64,000 nt of DNA from Adineta vaga. Its lineage: Eukaryota > Rotifera. The notes under the pieces were generated by a model, which saw only the letters and a program-made list of their open reading frames with translations, made no database searches and was not told the origin of the DNA. Shown here piece by piece: positions 43,874 to 53,706 of this stretch. Made by a program: the position numbers and the translations under genes. The stretch is taken from positions 62,001 to 126,000 of the forward strand of contig CP075496.1 in assembly GCA_021613535.1 (NCBI GenBank). The letters are read 5' to 3'. Position 1 is the stretch's first letter; every line of letters starts with the position of its first letter.

Positions 43874-46093
43874 TTGAATATTTTTTCAATTAATACTACG
43901 TTAATTGGACCTTTTAATTCAAAAATTAATTCATTCACAAATACAACTACTAAACCTAAACCAACGCTCAATCTGTATAACCAATCTATAAATAATACAT
44001 CAACTAACCAACAAAATACAAATACTAACCAAACCAATATCACATCTATTAAAATAAAAAAGAAATCGTTTGCTAATTTAAAATTCAATTCAGATAAGAA
44101 ATTAACTAATACACATGATATGAATTTAGTCAATAATTATACCATTGGACTTTCTAACAATCTATATTTTGTTTCAGACAATAACTCAATCTATTTTATA
44201 AATGATAATCTAACTAACTATGTCGATAGATTGAATACAAATAACACGAATAATGACAAACTAATTTTAATCTATAACATCAAACCATTGATTTACTCAA
44301 ATACATCTTTTAATAACATTTCATCCTCATCATCAATCTATAAACTAAATTGTTGTTCGTTCAATAATTTTATTAATACCATTGAAGGTATTGATTCAAA
44401 TATCATTTTTAACAATAAATCAATATTTAACACAATTGATAATGCACATAATAATTTAATCTATATTGAATCATTTGATTCCAATACCAATTTTGACAAC
44501 TTTTCAATTTCTAATACAAATATTAATACACGCAATATTTTAATCGATATTGAATTATTTACTTCAAATTCTACTTTTGATAATAAATCAACATTCAACA
44601 ATAATACTTATTCATATAATAATAATTTAACTGATAATATATCACCTATTTCAAATACAATTTTTGACAATTTATCAATTTCCAACACAAATATCAATAC
44701 ATGTAAAATGTTAATCGATACTGAATCATTTGTTTCAAATACCATTTTTGATAATAAATCAACATTCAATACAAGTATCAATTCACATAATATTCTAATC
44801 GATAATAAATTATCTAATATTTCTAATATCACTATAAACAATTTTTCATCTATTTTTCCAACAAATAAACAAATAATTAATATAAATAAGATTTCATCCT
44901 TTTCTTCAACTGATATTGAATTAATTCATTTGAATAATTTTCCATCTAAATCTTCAATCAATAAAGATAAGTTGAATTCTAATATTAATACAATTAATGT
45001 ACCATCTATTTCTCCAATTCATATTGATACATCTAACAATAACATACAAGATAATATTTCTATTGTTAATGCATCTAATTTCACTAATTCTTTCATCACC
45101 ACCATATATAGAAAACCAACATATACAGGTTTAATAACTAAATGGAATTCTTTCGTTCCTCATTCTTACAAAATCAGCACCATAAGTAGTATGATATATA
45201 GAGCAATCAGGATTTGTTCTTCTTTTGAATTATTACATGAAGAACTTGAATTTATTGAATTTATTTGTAAATTAAATGGATATCCAGATGCTTTTGTAAA
45301 ATCACAAATTCGAAAAACGTTAAATAGATATATTGATAAGTCAAATGGAACATACATACATAAATCAAAAAAAGAGAATTTTAATTTGATTGATAATTCA
45401 CTTAAAAAACGTCATATTTTCTTTGACATACCTTTCTTTGGTAAACCAACTGAAATTTTTAAAAAAGAATTAGTTAAAATTTCAAGAACTATTGACCCAT
45501 TATTAAACGTTCAACCTGTTCAACGACCACCAGCATCTTTGTCAATATTCTTCCCATTAAAAGATCCAATACCACAGCTACTAAAATCTAAAGTCGTATA
45601 TAAACTAGATTGCTCTAATTGTGTAGCTTCATATATTGGTAAAACAGTGAGACATGTCAGTAAAAGATTTCTTGAACATGGATCAGACTCTAATAAAACA
45701 ACTTTAATTACAAATAATACCATTGTTCCAACTGATAATCTTTCTAATCTACGTCGCTCTGATAGAAATAAAGATAAACACATACAATATTTTCCTAAAA
45801 TAGCCGAAGAACTAATCTTACCTGTTTGCAATAAAGAGACACAATCAGCAGTCAAACAACATGAAAACAGCAATAAACATAAAATAGATTTTACAAACTT
45901 TAACATCCTAACTAGAGACAACAAGCACTATCAATTATTAGTTAAAGAATCTCTATTCATTCACAATCTTAAACCTTCCTTAAATAGAACCACTACATCA
46001 GTACCTTTAATAATCTTTCCTGAAGGATTAAAAACTAAACCTCAAGTCAAGATAAAATCTTCGTTAGATAATCTACCATTGGTGGAGAATTAG
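43874..46093 (+). CDS. GIY-YIG endonuclease protein of a Penelope-like element with an Asn-rich repeat replacing the RT core
   Basis: 739 codons. Residues 1 to about 405 are Asn/Ile/Ser/Thr-rich with a unit of about 50 residues repeated at least twice (SNTIFDNLSISNTNIN ... LIDTESFVSNTIFDNKSTFN). From about 410 it reads as the end of a Penelope-like protein: RT thumb TTIYRKPTYTGLITKWNSF and RAIRICSSFELL, a linker, then the Cys-type GIY-YIG module (KLDCSNCVASYIGKTVRHVS, FLEHGS) and the tail VKQHENSNKHKIDF, LLVKESLFIHNLKPSLN. RT motifs A to C (DVxxLY, GxxMGSP, YxDD) are absent. It may be a non-autonomous derivative that keeps its own nicking enzyme. No stops. Confidence 0.75.
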   Translation: MNIFSINTTLIGPFNSKINSFTNTTTKPKPTLNLYNQSINNTSTNQQNTNTNQTNITSIKIKKKSFANLKFNSDKKLTNTHDMNLVNNYTIGLSNNLYFVSDNNSIYFINDNLTNYVDRLNTNNTNNDKLILIYNIKPLIYSNTSFNNISSSSSIYKLNCCSFNNFINTIEGIDSNIIFNNKSIFNTIDNAHNNLIYIESFDSNTNFDNFSISNTNINTRNILIDIELFTSNSTFDNKSTFNNNTYSYNNNLTDNISPISNTIFDNLSISNTNINTCKMLIDTESFVSNTIFDNKSTFNTSINSHNILIDNKLSNISNITINNFSSIFPTNKQIININKISSFSSTDIELIHLNNFPSKSSINKDKLNSNINTINVPSISPIHIDTSNNNIQDNISIVNASNFTNSFITTIYRKPTYTGLITKWNSFVPHSYKISTISSMIYRAIRICSSFELLHEELEFIEFICKLNGYPDAFVKSQIRKTLNRYIDKSNGTYIHKSKKENFNLIDNSLKKRHIFFDIPFFGKPTEIFKKELVKISRTIDPLLNVQPVQRPPASLSIFFPLKDPIPQLLKSKVVYKLDCSNCVASYIGKTVRHVSKRFLEHGSDSNKTTLITNNTIVPTDNLSNLRRSDRNKDKHIQYFPKIAEELILPVCNKETQSAVKQHENSNKHKIDFTNFNILTRDNKHYQLLVKESLFIHNLKPSLNRTTTSVPLIIFPEGLKTKPQVKIKSSLDNLPLVEN

Positions 46094-46248
46094 TCTTATG
46101 GATATCCATAATTCTATCTTTCTCTTTTCTCTCTGGGTGACATCTGTAAAGTTTTCTTATTGCAGATATATTCGGATAGTTCCTTTTTTCTTCGATGTCT
46201 TTTTCTGTTGTTTCTTCTTTCTGTTCTCATCGCTTGCCTTATCTTTTT

Positions 46249-46449
46249 GTCTTGAAAATGAAGGGTTATCCTTCGAAACGTCGACTGAATCTTTTTTAAA
46301 TAATTTTTCTTATCTTCTTGTTAAATTATTTAATTTATTAAATAAATCATTATTTTTTAAAATCATATATTGATTTTTTCTTTCAAATTAATATTTAAAT
46401 ATTAATTAAATAATGAAATTGAAAGCTGCTGTAATTTGCATCAAATTTT
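46249..46449 (-). repeat. Right 201-bp terminal inverted repeat
   Basis: Reverse complement of 43332-43532 with very few differences. Confidence 0.9.
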
Positions 46450-47959
46450 ATAAATGATATTCAACTTCATTACTATTAATAAATAATGAATAATCATCAA
46501 AAGAAAGATTTTGACTGATTTCATCTGTAAAATTCGTTTTAGCGATGAAAAAACATCTCCCCATATTGATATTAGTATTTGAATAGAGTGTTTGATTATG
46601 ATGTTGTACAAAAATATTATTATGCGTATTTTTCCAACTTTCAATTTCTGTTGTTGATGTTCTATACTACAAAGTAAAAGAATAAAATCAATTAAAATTT
46701 ATTATTAAAAATATTTACTAAAATTTCAGCATTTCCATTATTCACCATATTATTATTGTGATCAATAAACCAAGTTCCATTTGGTAAGATTATATTTTTA
46801 AAATTTTCAATACCAATTTCTGTAATATTTAATATTGTATTATTAAAATTTGAAGAAAAATTTGAAGATATTAACATTGTATTCGTCATTGAATAAAGTC
46901 GAATAATTTCAGCATTGTGAAAATTTGAAAAGGAAACATCGACATTTTTAAAAATAATAGAACATTAAAATGTATTTTCAAAATTAGAATAACGCATTGA
47001 TGTTCGTTCTATTATATTCATTGAAATAAGATTACAACGAAATTTTGAACCAAAAAAACTTGAATTATTTATTATTAAATCAGTAAAATTGATAATTTCT
47101 CCAAAAGTACAATTAATAAATGAAATACCTGTAAGATCAATAACATCATATACTAATAATTTCTTGAATGAAGAATAAACAAAATTACTGTAATACAAAG
47201 TTGAAATCAAAGAAATCAACAATATTATTAAATGTACATCCAATAAAAATTGCATTGGATAAATTAACTGATTGTAATAGAAGATTATTAAATTTATAAG
47301 ATATAATTCTTGTATTTTTAATAATAATTCCAGTTAGATCAGCTCCATTTAAAGATATTGTTTCATTCTTTAATTTTGTACGATCTGATAATAAATTATT
47401 TTCATAGAGAAATATAAATAATTGACTTTTACGTTCACTATCAATTTCTCTTAAAGTCATTATTGTTTTACGACGAATATAATTGTAATTTAACTTGTTT
47501 AGTTGGAAATAAACTTTCATTTTGTTATTGTTGTTTATAAAGAATTGTTGATATATTATATTAATATAATTAGAATAAAGATTTTCATAATGTAAATCAT
47601 TTTGTTTAATACGATCATCTTCATGTTGTTCTTCTAAAATGAATTGATCATGTTCTCTTGTTTGATTATAGTTATACGTTGATCTTGAAGACGTGTTTCA
47701 TTAGCAATATCTAATGTACCAAATGCAATTAATAAATCTGTTTTTCTTAATTCATTTGCTAATTTATAACATCTTCTAAACGATGTCTTTCAGTTATAGT
47801 TAAATTAGCTATTTGAATATCTTGTAAACGATTTTGTTCATTGATTTCTTTTTGTTGAATATATGTTACAACAGTAAAAATAGCAATTATCAATGGAATT
47901 GATGTAGATAGACTTATTTTTGTATATGAAATACAACGAGTATGTCGAGTATAATTCAT

Positions 47960-49269
47960 TGATTTATATTTCGTTGAATTTTTGATCTTGATTGATCATA
48001 TAATCGTCGTCGGATAAACTTAGACATTTCTGTAAGAATTAATAATAATAATAATAATAATAGTTGAAAAATGAAACAAAAACTTTTCTCTTACATCACA
48101 AAATTTGATCAATGTAAAAAAATCTTTTTATGTAAAGATGATAACAAAAAAATATTGAACGATAGAAATTAAAGATTAACATTTTTATATTTACTGAACT
48201 CAAGTGTATGAAGATTAAATTACGAGCAAATTATCAAAGAGAATTATATTTAATGACGCAAATCAAATTTACGATAGATTTGAATCATCACGGGTAGAAA
48301 CAAGTTTAAAACTCTTCTTTTTATCAAAGTTTTAGTTGTTTCTGTTGGATGTAGGTGAGAATGTGAGCGAGATGATGCTTCTTCGTATCCACACTCACAC
48401 TAGAATTGCTGAATGTGACGGCTTTGTAGATATCGTCAAAATATCTCTTTATCTTTCAACATGATTAACTTTATGCCATCTCTATTCTGGCGTCCGTTCA
48501 CTTCACCATGACGAAGCTTTTTCTGGCAGACTTCATGATAAATAATCAGTAGAAGATAACGAAAAAGCTATTAAGTGCATCTATTAGAAGTTACCTTTCC
48601 ATAAAAGTGAACGTCTCGAAAACAATTTCTAAGAAAATCAAATCGGGTCGAATGTGTTAATCATTCTATGGCTCGCATGTGTAGAAAAGTTTTGTTTATA
48701 TTGTATCAGATTAGTTTTATTCACAAAAGATAAGCTGGTTATTTAAAGAAAATGTATCAGAATAATAGAATAGCGAATATTGATGCTTTATTTTATAAAA
48801 TAACTACAAGGTATATATACGAATAAAGTGTATGATACCTATTTAAATAAATTCTTTTTCAAATAATTCATACAGTTCCTAATTTGAATGTAATCTATGA
48901 ATCTAATACAAAAAAATTCATTGTTTTCAACTGAAAAAACCCCGAATATTATTGACGAGTTACAGTTAAAAATAAAGAATAAGTGGGTAGGATTGTGTCT
49001 GGTGAATACATTTTGATATAAATTTTAATTATCTTTAATACAAAAGTAATTAGTTATTTTTCATATAGCTTCTGATAGTTATTCTGTAGTACATTATCTA
49101 TGATCATTCTCGTCTTTTTTAAGTGAACAAGAATTATAATTATTAAGATTGTAGATGACAGGTAGAAAATGAAAATGCCATAAACATTGACTAGTCATCA
49201 TAATGTTAATTATACAGATATAATATTAAAAAGACGTTTCTATGAATTCTTCGTTCATTTTGTAAAAAT
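47960..49269. other. Intergenic; one degenerate telomere-like inverted pair (48350-48404)
   Basis: Contains a short (AAT)n run at 48040-48060. A weak G-arm GGATGTAGGTGAGAATGTGAG and C-arm TATCCACACTCACAC lie at 48348-48404. No gene. Confidence 0.45.
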
Positions 49270-50256
49270 ATGAGTTCTAATGGATTATATCTTGTTCAAC
49301 AAGCAAATTATGTAACTATCTTTGTTCAACCAATACATTTTATTCTTGCTATTATTGCTAATACTTTCAATATTTTAATACTTACGCGTCGAACTCTTCG
49401 TTCATTTCCATGTACTTATTATTTTCTTTTCTATTCAATATTTAGTATTCTTTATACATGTTTTACTTGTTCATTACAACTTTTACGTAATTATGGTATT
49501 TTTTGGACAAATACACCTGTTGGTTGTAGAATACAGACTTATATTGTACAAACGTTAACATTGGAAGCTAATTTAATGATTCTTTTAGCTGCAATTGATC
49601 GATTTTGTTCAAGTTCACATTCTGTTAAACTTCGTTCATTTAGTAATATAAAAACAACACCATGGATTATTGCGATGGGAACACTCATTTATGCTATTTA
49701 TATGGCACCAACAATAGTTATTAGTTATTGGAATAATACATGCATTCAACTTTCTAGTACATTCATTACTATATATCAATTGAGTCAAGTTGTTGTTTAT
49801 TATATTATTACACTTTTTCTTATGGCATTATTTAGTTTGTTAACAATATTTAATATTAGAGGACAATTGAATCGAGTTGCACCTGTAGTTCAAAATAATC
49901 GACAACGTCGTACTGAAGGACAACTATCAAGAATGTTATTAGTTCAAGTTATTACTTATCTTTTATTTACATTACCAATTGGAGTAATTCAAATTTCTAT
50001 GACATTTGTATCAACGATGCGAACACCGTTAATTCAAGGTTTGCGTATGATATTTACAATGTGGCAACAATGTATATTCTTTTTAACATTCTTTCTTTTT
50101 ATTATTTCTGGTAGTATCTATCGACAAGAAATGATTCGATTATTTAAACGAATATATAAACGTCAAGAATTACCTCAATTACATACAGTTGCTACTCATC
50201 ATTTACTTGATGTTCATAATACTAAACATATAATAACAAGTATAAAAATAGAATAA
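49270..50256 (+). CDS. Rhodopsin-like 7TM G-protein coupled receptor, 328 aa
   Basis: Single exon from ATG 49270. TM1 IHFILAIIANTFNILIL holds the Asn signature, TM2 begins FYSIFSILYTCF, a Cys before TM3 (VGCRIQTYIVQTL) pairs with the second loop Cys (NNTCIQL), and TM3 ends in AAIDRFCSS, a DRF variant of DRY. TM5 to TM7 follow (VVYYIITLFLMALFSLL, VITYLLFTLPIGVIQI, CIFFLTFFLFIISGSIYR), with basic segments in loop 3 (NNRQRRTEGQLSRM) and the tail. Complete and undamaged; it resembles peptide or orphan family-A receptors of bdelloids. Ligand unknown. Confidence 0.9.
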   Translation: MSSNGLYLVQQANYVTIFVQPIHFILAIIANTFNILILTRRTLRSFPCTYYFLFYSIFSILYTCFTCSLQLLRNYGIFWTNTPVGCRIQTYIVQTLTLEANLMILLAAIDRFCSSSHSVKLRSFSNIKTTPWIIAMGTLIYAIYMAPTIVISYWNNTCIQLSSTFITIYQLSQVVVYYIITLFLMALFSLLTIFNIRGQLNRVAPVVQNNRQRRTEGQLSRMLLVQVITYLLFTLPIGVIQISMTFVSTMRTPLIQGLRMIFTMWQQCIFFLTFFLFIISGSIYRQEMIRLFKRIYKRQELPQLHTVATHHLLDVHNTKHIITSIKIE

Positions 50257-51631
50257 TTTATTGTAAGTTATAACACGATGGACGGTATGTATATCGTATA
50301 AAAGAATTATATATATTTGTCTTTTTGAAAAAATTCTTATCGAAATAAATTAATAAATGTTATCTTATTTCAATTATTATGATAATAATTTGCGTGAAAT
50401 GAATCACATACATTGCAAAAGACAGGCGGAAAGTGAGTTTCTTTAAACTTTAGGTGAATAATTAATTTGAAGTATAATCTTATAATATTGAATCCTTCGA
50501 TGTTTTTCTCTCAAAAAATATCTAATATAAATTTCTGCACTATTTTTACCTTTTCTCTGATCTAATCCTCTCGTTATTGAATGAATAAATTCAATCTCTT
50601 ATTTACGTCATCATCATTGAAATATGATGTATATATGAAAATACTTCCTATTCCCTAAAGTTACACATTTCTGCATTGCCTTCCCCATCTGGAATAGCTT
50701 CCCATCAATTCCAGAATAGCCAAAATGGACGTTACTTATATGTGTATGATCACATAGACTTTCCGATTGTATTCTTGAAATATATAATGAATTTAAAATT
50801 ATACAAATTATTCTACTAGTATAGTTGATGATTAAAATCAATAATCATAATACGAGAGAGAAAAGTTGTTAGCAATTGACCAATACTAACAAATGATAAC
50901 TTATTATAAATGAATGAAATATATAAGAATTTTTCTCGATATATCTACGAACACTAAGAAAAACAATTAGATTTAAATTATTATCTGATTAAATCAACAA
51001 AAACAAGAATATGAATATGAAAATAGATTTTTATTTTTCTCGAAATATTTATTAATGATAAATTACTCGATGAAGACATTTTGTATCAATAAATTATATC
51101 TATTCACTCTTTTTTTTCTTAGTCAAATAATTATATAAACTATTCTTATGATTTATCTTATAAAAACGAATTTTCTTAAATATTCCTTTTTTTTTTTAAC
51201 TAAAATCTTTTTCTTTATTACTAAATCAATAAAATATTTTATTTTATTTCAAATACTACGAAATATACTATTGATGGATTGACAACAATAATTATAATAT
51301 TGAATCATTTTCTTCTTCTTCTTCTTCGTTATTTAATTGATTTTTCAATGATAATTTTGATTTATATTCTAAATATAAATAATGTAAGTTTCAATGATTC
51401 ATAGAAATAAATGAAATATCATTATTTTATTTATTTTGGTAGACTCCATTTACGATTGATATTATTATCTTTGAAATCAATTTGATTATCGATTAATAAG
51501 CTAAATAATATAATGTATAATAAAACTTTGATATTTATCTTTTTCTTATTTTTCTATTAATTTATCAATAAAAATAAGTGAAATATATTCATATATATAT
51601 TGATTGTATTATGTCATTTTTTGTTCTGTAG
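50257..51631. other. AT-rich intergenic region, possibly holding upstream exons of the next gene
   Basis: No coding exon could be defined. It has a (TTC)n run at 51309-51328. Confidence 0.4.
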
Positions 51632-51804
51632 GAACAACAGATCAAGAAGAAAGTCCACTTGAAGGTTATTTTTGTGGATGTAGTTTCAATCATCGTAATT
51701 GTCCATCAACATCATCAGATATGATAGATATTTGTATTGTTCGATGCACTAATGATAGTAATTGTCCTGACACTCAAAAATGTTGTGATGGATGCCCTCG
51801 ATAA
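51632..51804 (+). CDS. Cysteine-rich exon resembling a WAP four-disulfide core domain
   Basis: An acceptor (TTCTGTAG) opens a 57-codon exon to TAA at 51802. It reads YFCGCSFNHRNCPS, CIVRCTNDSNCPDTQKCC and DGC. Spacing near the end (C-x3-C-x5-C-x5-CC-x2-GC) matches the second half of WAP domains, which are secreted protease inhibitors or antimicrobial peptides. The signal-peptide exon was not found, so this is partial. Confidence 0.5.
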
Positions 51805-51927
51805 TGTACGAATCCTGATCTTTTGAACGATTGACTTGATGTTATTACGAATAAAATTATAAAGTATAGAATTGAATTTGATTCATTTATAATAAAATTA
51901 AGAAAAAAAATATAATTAGTGTTGAAA

Positions 51928-52000
51928 TGCTCCTGGATAGATTCGAACCATCAATCGTCCGGTTAGGATTCGGATGCGTTAACCATTACGCCTCAAGAGC
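51928..52000 (-). tRNA. tRNA-Arg (anticodon CCT)
   Basis: Full cloverleaf on the minus strand: acceptor GCTCTTG/CAGGAGC with discriminator A, D-stem GCGT/ACGC with loop AATGGTTA, anticodon loop ATCCTAA, T-stem GATGG/CTATC around TTCGAAT. Internal A and B boxes (GGCGTAATGG, GGTTCGAATCT) are present. A run of eight T follows about 18 nt downstream as RNA polymerase III terminator. One A-C mismatch closes the anticodon stem. No intron. Confidence 0.85.
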
Positions 52001-52077
52001 ACAACTAGCAATAACATTGTCATAGTTCACTTCTTTTTTCCTATGAAGGTATGCGATAGGCTGAGTATAAGTGTATT

Positions 52078-52140
52078 GAGGATGTGGGTATTGTTATCAG
52101 AATGGATAAAACTCTCATCTTCACCCACACCCACACCCAA
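52078..52140. repeat. Telomere-like palindrome 5, next to the tRNA
   Basis: G-arm GAGGATGTGGGTATTG (52078-52093) and C-arm TTCACCCACACCCACACCC (52120-52138), 78 bp upstream of the tRNA-Arg gene. Confidence 0.75.
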
Positions 52141-53706
52141 AAAGAAAACTGTTGAATCTTAATCTTATTAGTGAAAAATAAACAATACTGACTATTCGTA
52201 ACGCGATGATGATATAAATAGGATAGTATTGGTGAAGCTCGCCTATCAGAACAATAATGAATAAAAAACTAAATAGTTTTCCAAAACATGTACCTATTAT
52301 GACAGTCTTCAACTATCTTAATCAACGTATTATATATCGAGCTGTTCGAGGACAATGATTGAATTTTTTATAAGGTATTAATGATCCCAATGATTTTATT
52401 TATGAAACAAGATTTACAACAGAGATTAAGCAAGCAAAATATGGTTCTATACACTTTTAACTATGCTCTATAAAATAGCAATGAGAACTCCTCTAAGTAA
52501 AGAGTTTGATATCACATCACCAGAGGTGACGCGTTACGCGTTTAAGCCGATATATATATATATATCTGTTCTCAGATCATATTGTAGCTATTTGCATTTC
52601 TTATAGAACAATTCTTTCTTTCTTTCTTTTCTCTTTTTATGTTCTTTATTATTATATATGCAGATAACTAATGTCTTTCATTTTCATTGTGTTCTAACTT
52701 TGTAAGAAAAGAAAAAAATATGACATAAATTATGTATCTATCAACTAAAAATACAACTGATGTAATCTGTGACAAGATTATTGAATAACTGTTGAAGAAT
52801 TATTGATATTTCATTGAATATCTCAATAATAATTTCTCACTATCTTCTTCTAATAACATATAAAATATTGAAGAATTTTCATTGTTTCTATTTTCGAGAT
52901 AAGCATAATGATTGTAACGAAATTTAGATGGAGGTGTGTCGTTACTACTGCATATTGTATATTTATTGTTAATCATCAATGAGAAGCTGGACGAGTAGCG
53001 TTGCTGCTATCCTCCATGTACAACATAGAGTAAAAGGAAAGAAAGATGTGTGACGATTGAATAGCTACTATCGAACAATCGATCATGATCCGAATGGTAC
53101 ATGGTTATTGGACACTCATATTATTGACTGATATTCTACAACTGTATACAAGACCTAAACGCGGTTATTTAATTGTAGAAAAAAGAACGGCAGAAATATT
53201 TGAAATGAATTTTTCTTGATAAATTCTGTACGAAAATTGAATCATTAAACCTATTAAACATATTAAGTTAAATTATAAATTTTTAGTATCTGAGAAAAAT
53301 AAATATTTCATTTTTTATTTCTACAAATTTGATGACTGACGTGATCAATTTTAGAAATGAAGATAAAATTCTAGATATGGAAATTCTATTATTATAATTT
53401 CATTCATATAGATTAGAATGACTCATCGTCGGAAAAAAAATAAAAGTCAACAGACGAAAGAACATAAGGAAAAAAACTCACGAAGATAAAAGAAAACAAA
53501 ATCATATATATTCAAGAACATCTACTGTTTTTTTTTGCTGCATATAGTGAGGAATAATACATTCTTGCTCGAAAACAAAGTAAAATTTATATTGTAGATC
53601 TTATGTATATATAGAAAAATTTTTATTTCCAAAATAATATTTATTCTGTTACATATCGTCGAACTTCTCGTCTGATTTAATTTATTTGTATTAGTCAATA
53701 GAAATT
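52141..53706. other. Intergenic, no recognisable gene
   Basis: A (TA)n run at 52551-52566 and a (CTTT)n run near 52614-52632 are the only structure. Confidence 0.4.

Larger units (their letters stand above)
43300..46449 (+). mobile_element. Penelope-like element with GIY-YIG domain, inverted termini and 12-bp target duplication
   Basis: Flanked by ATAAATGATATT at 43288-43299 and 46450-46461. Nearly identical 201-bp inverted repeats occupy 43332-43532 and 46249-46449; a 32-bp tail lies outside the left one. A further inverted pair (about 43497-43605 with 43709-43813) makes another hairpin inside the left end. The ORF codes for an RT thumb and GIY-YIG endonuclease but no RT core. Confidence 0.85.
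43014..47959 (-). pseudogene. Pentapeptide-repeat membrane protein, frameshifted and split by a Penelope-like insertion
   Basis: On the minus strand from ATG 47959: a basic N-terminus, one membrane segment (STSIPLIIAIFTVVTYI), then a Gln/Glu/Arg-rich coiled coil (QQKEINEQNRLQDIQIANL; NETRLQDQRITIIKQE). A long pentapeptide-like beta-helix follows (NGADLTGIIIKNTRI, VNLSNAIFIGCTF, LTGISFINCTFGEI, SSFFGSKF). Frame changes occur near 47765, 47680, 47200 and 46965, so the gene was already decaying. The C-terminal part resumes beyond the inserted element: EVEYHL at 46462 joins SAYFDTISECPADQMKFL at 43287 in frame. A probable 50-bp intron near 43150-43197 precedes the stop at 43014. Function unknown; similar repeat proteins act as protein-binding scaffolds. 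Confidence 0.7.

Noticed and set aside
44608-45924. Long minus-strand frames inside the Penelope-like ORF
   Set aside because: Shadows of the plus-strand ORF, which has the recognisable RT-thumb and GIY-YIG motifs.
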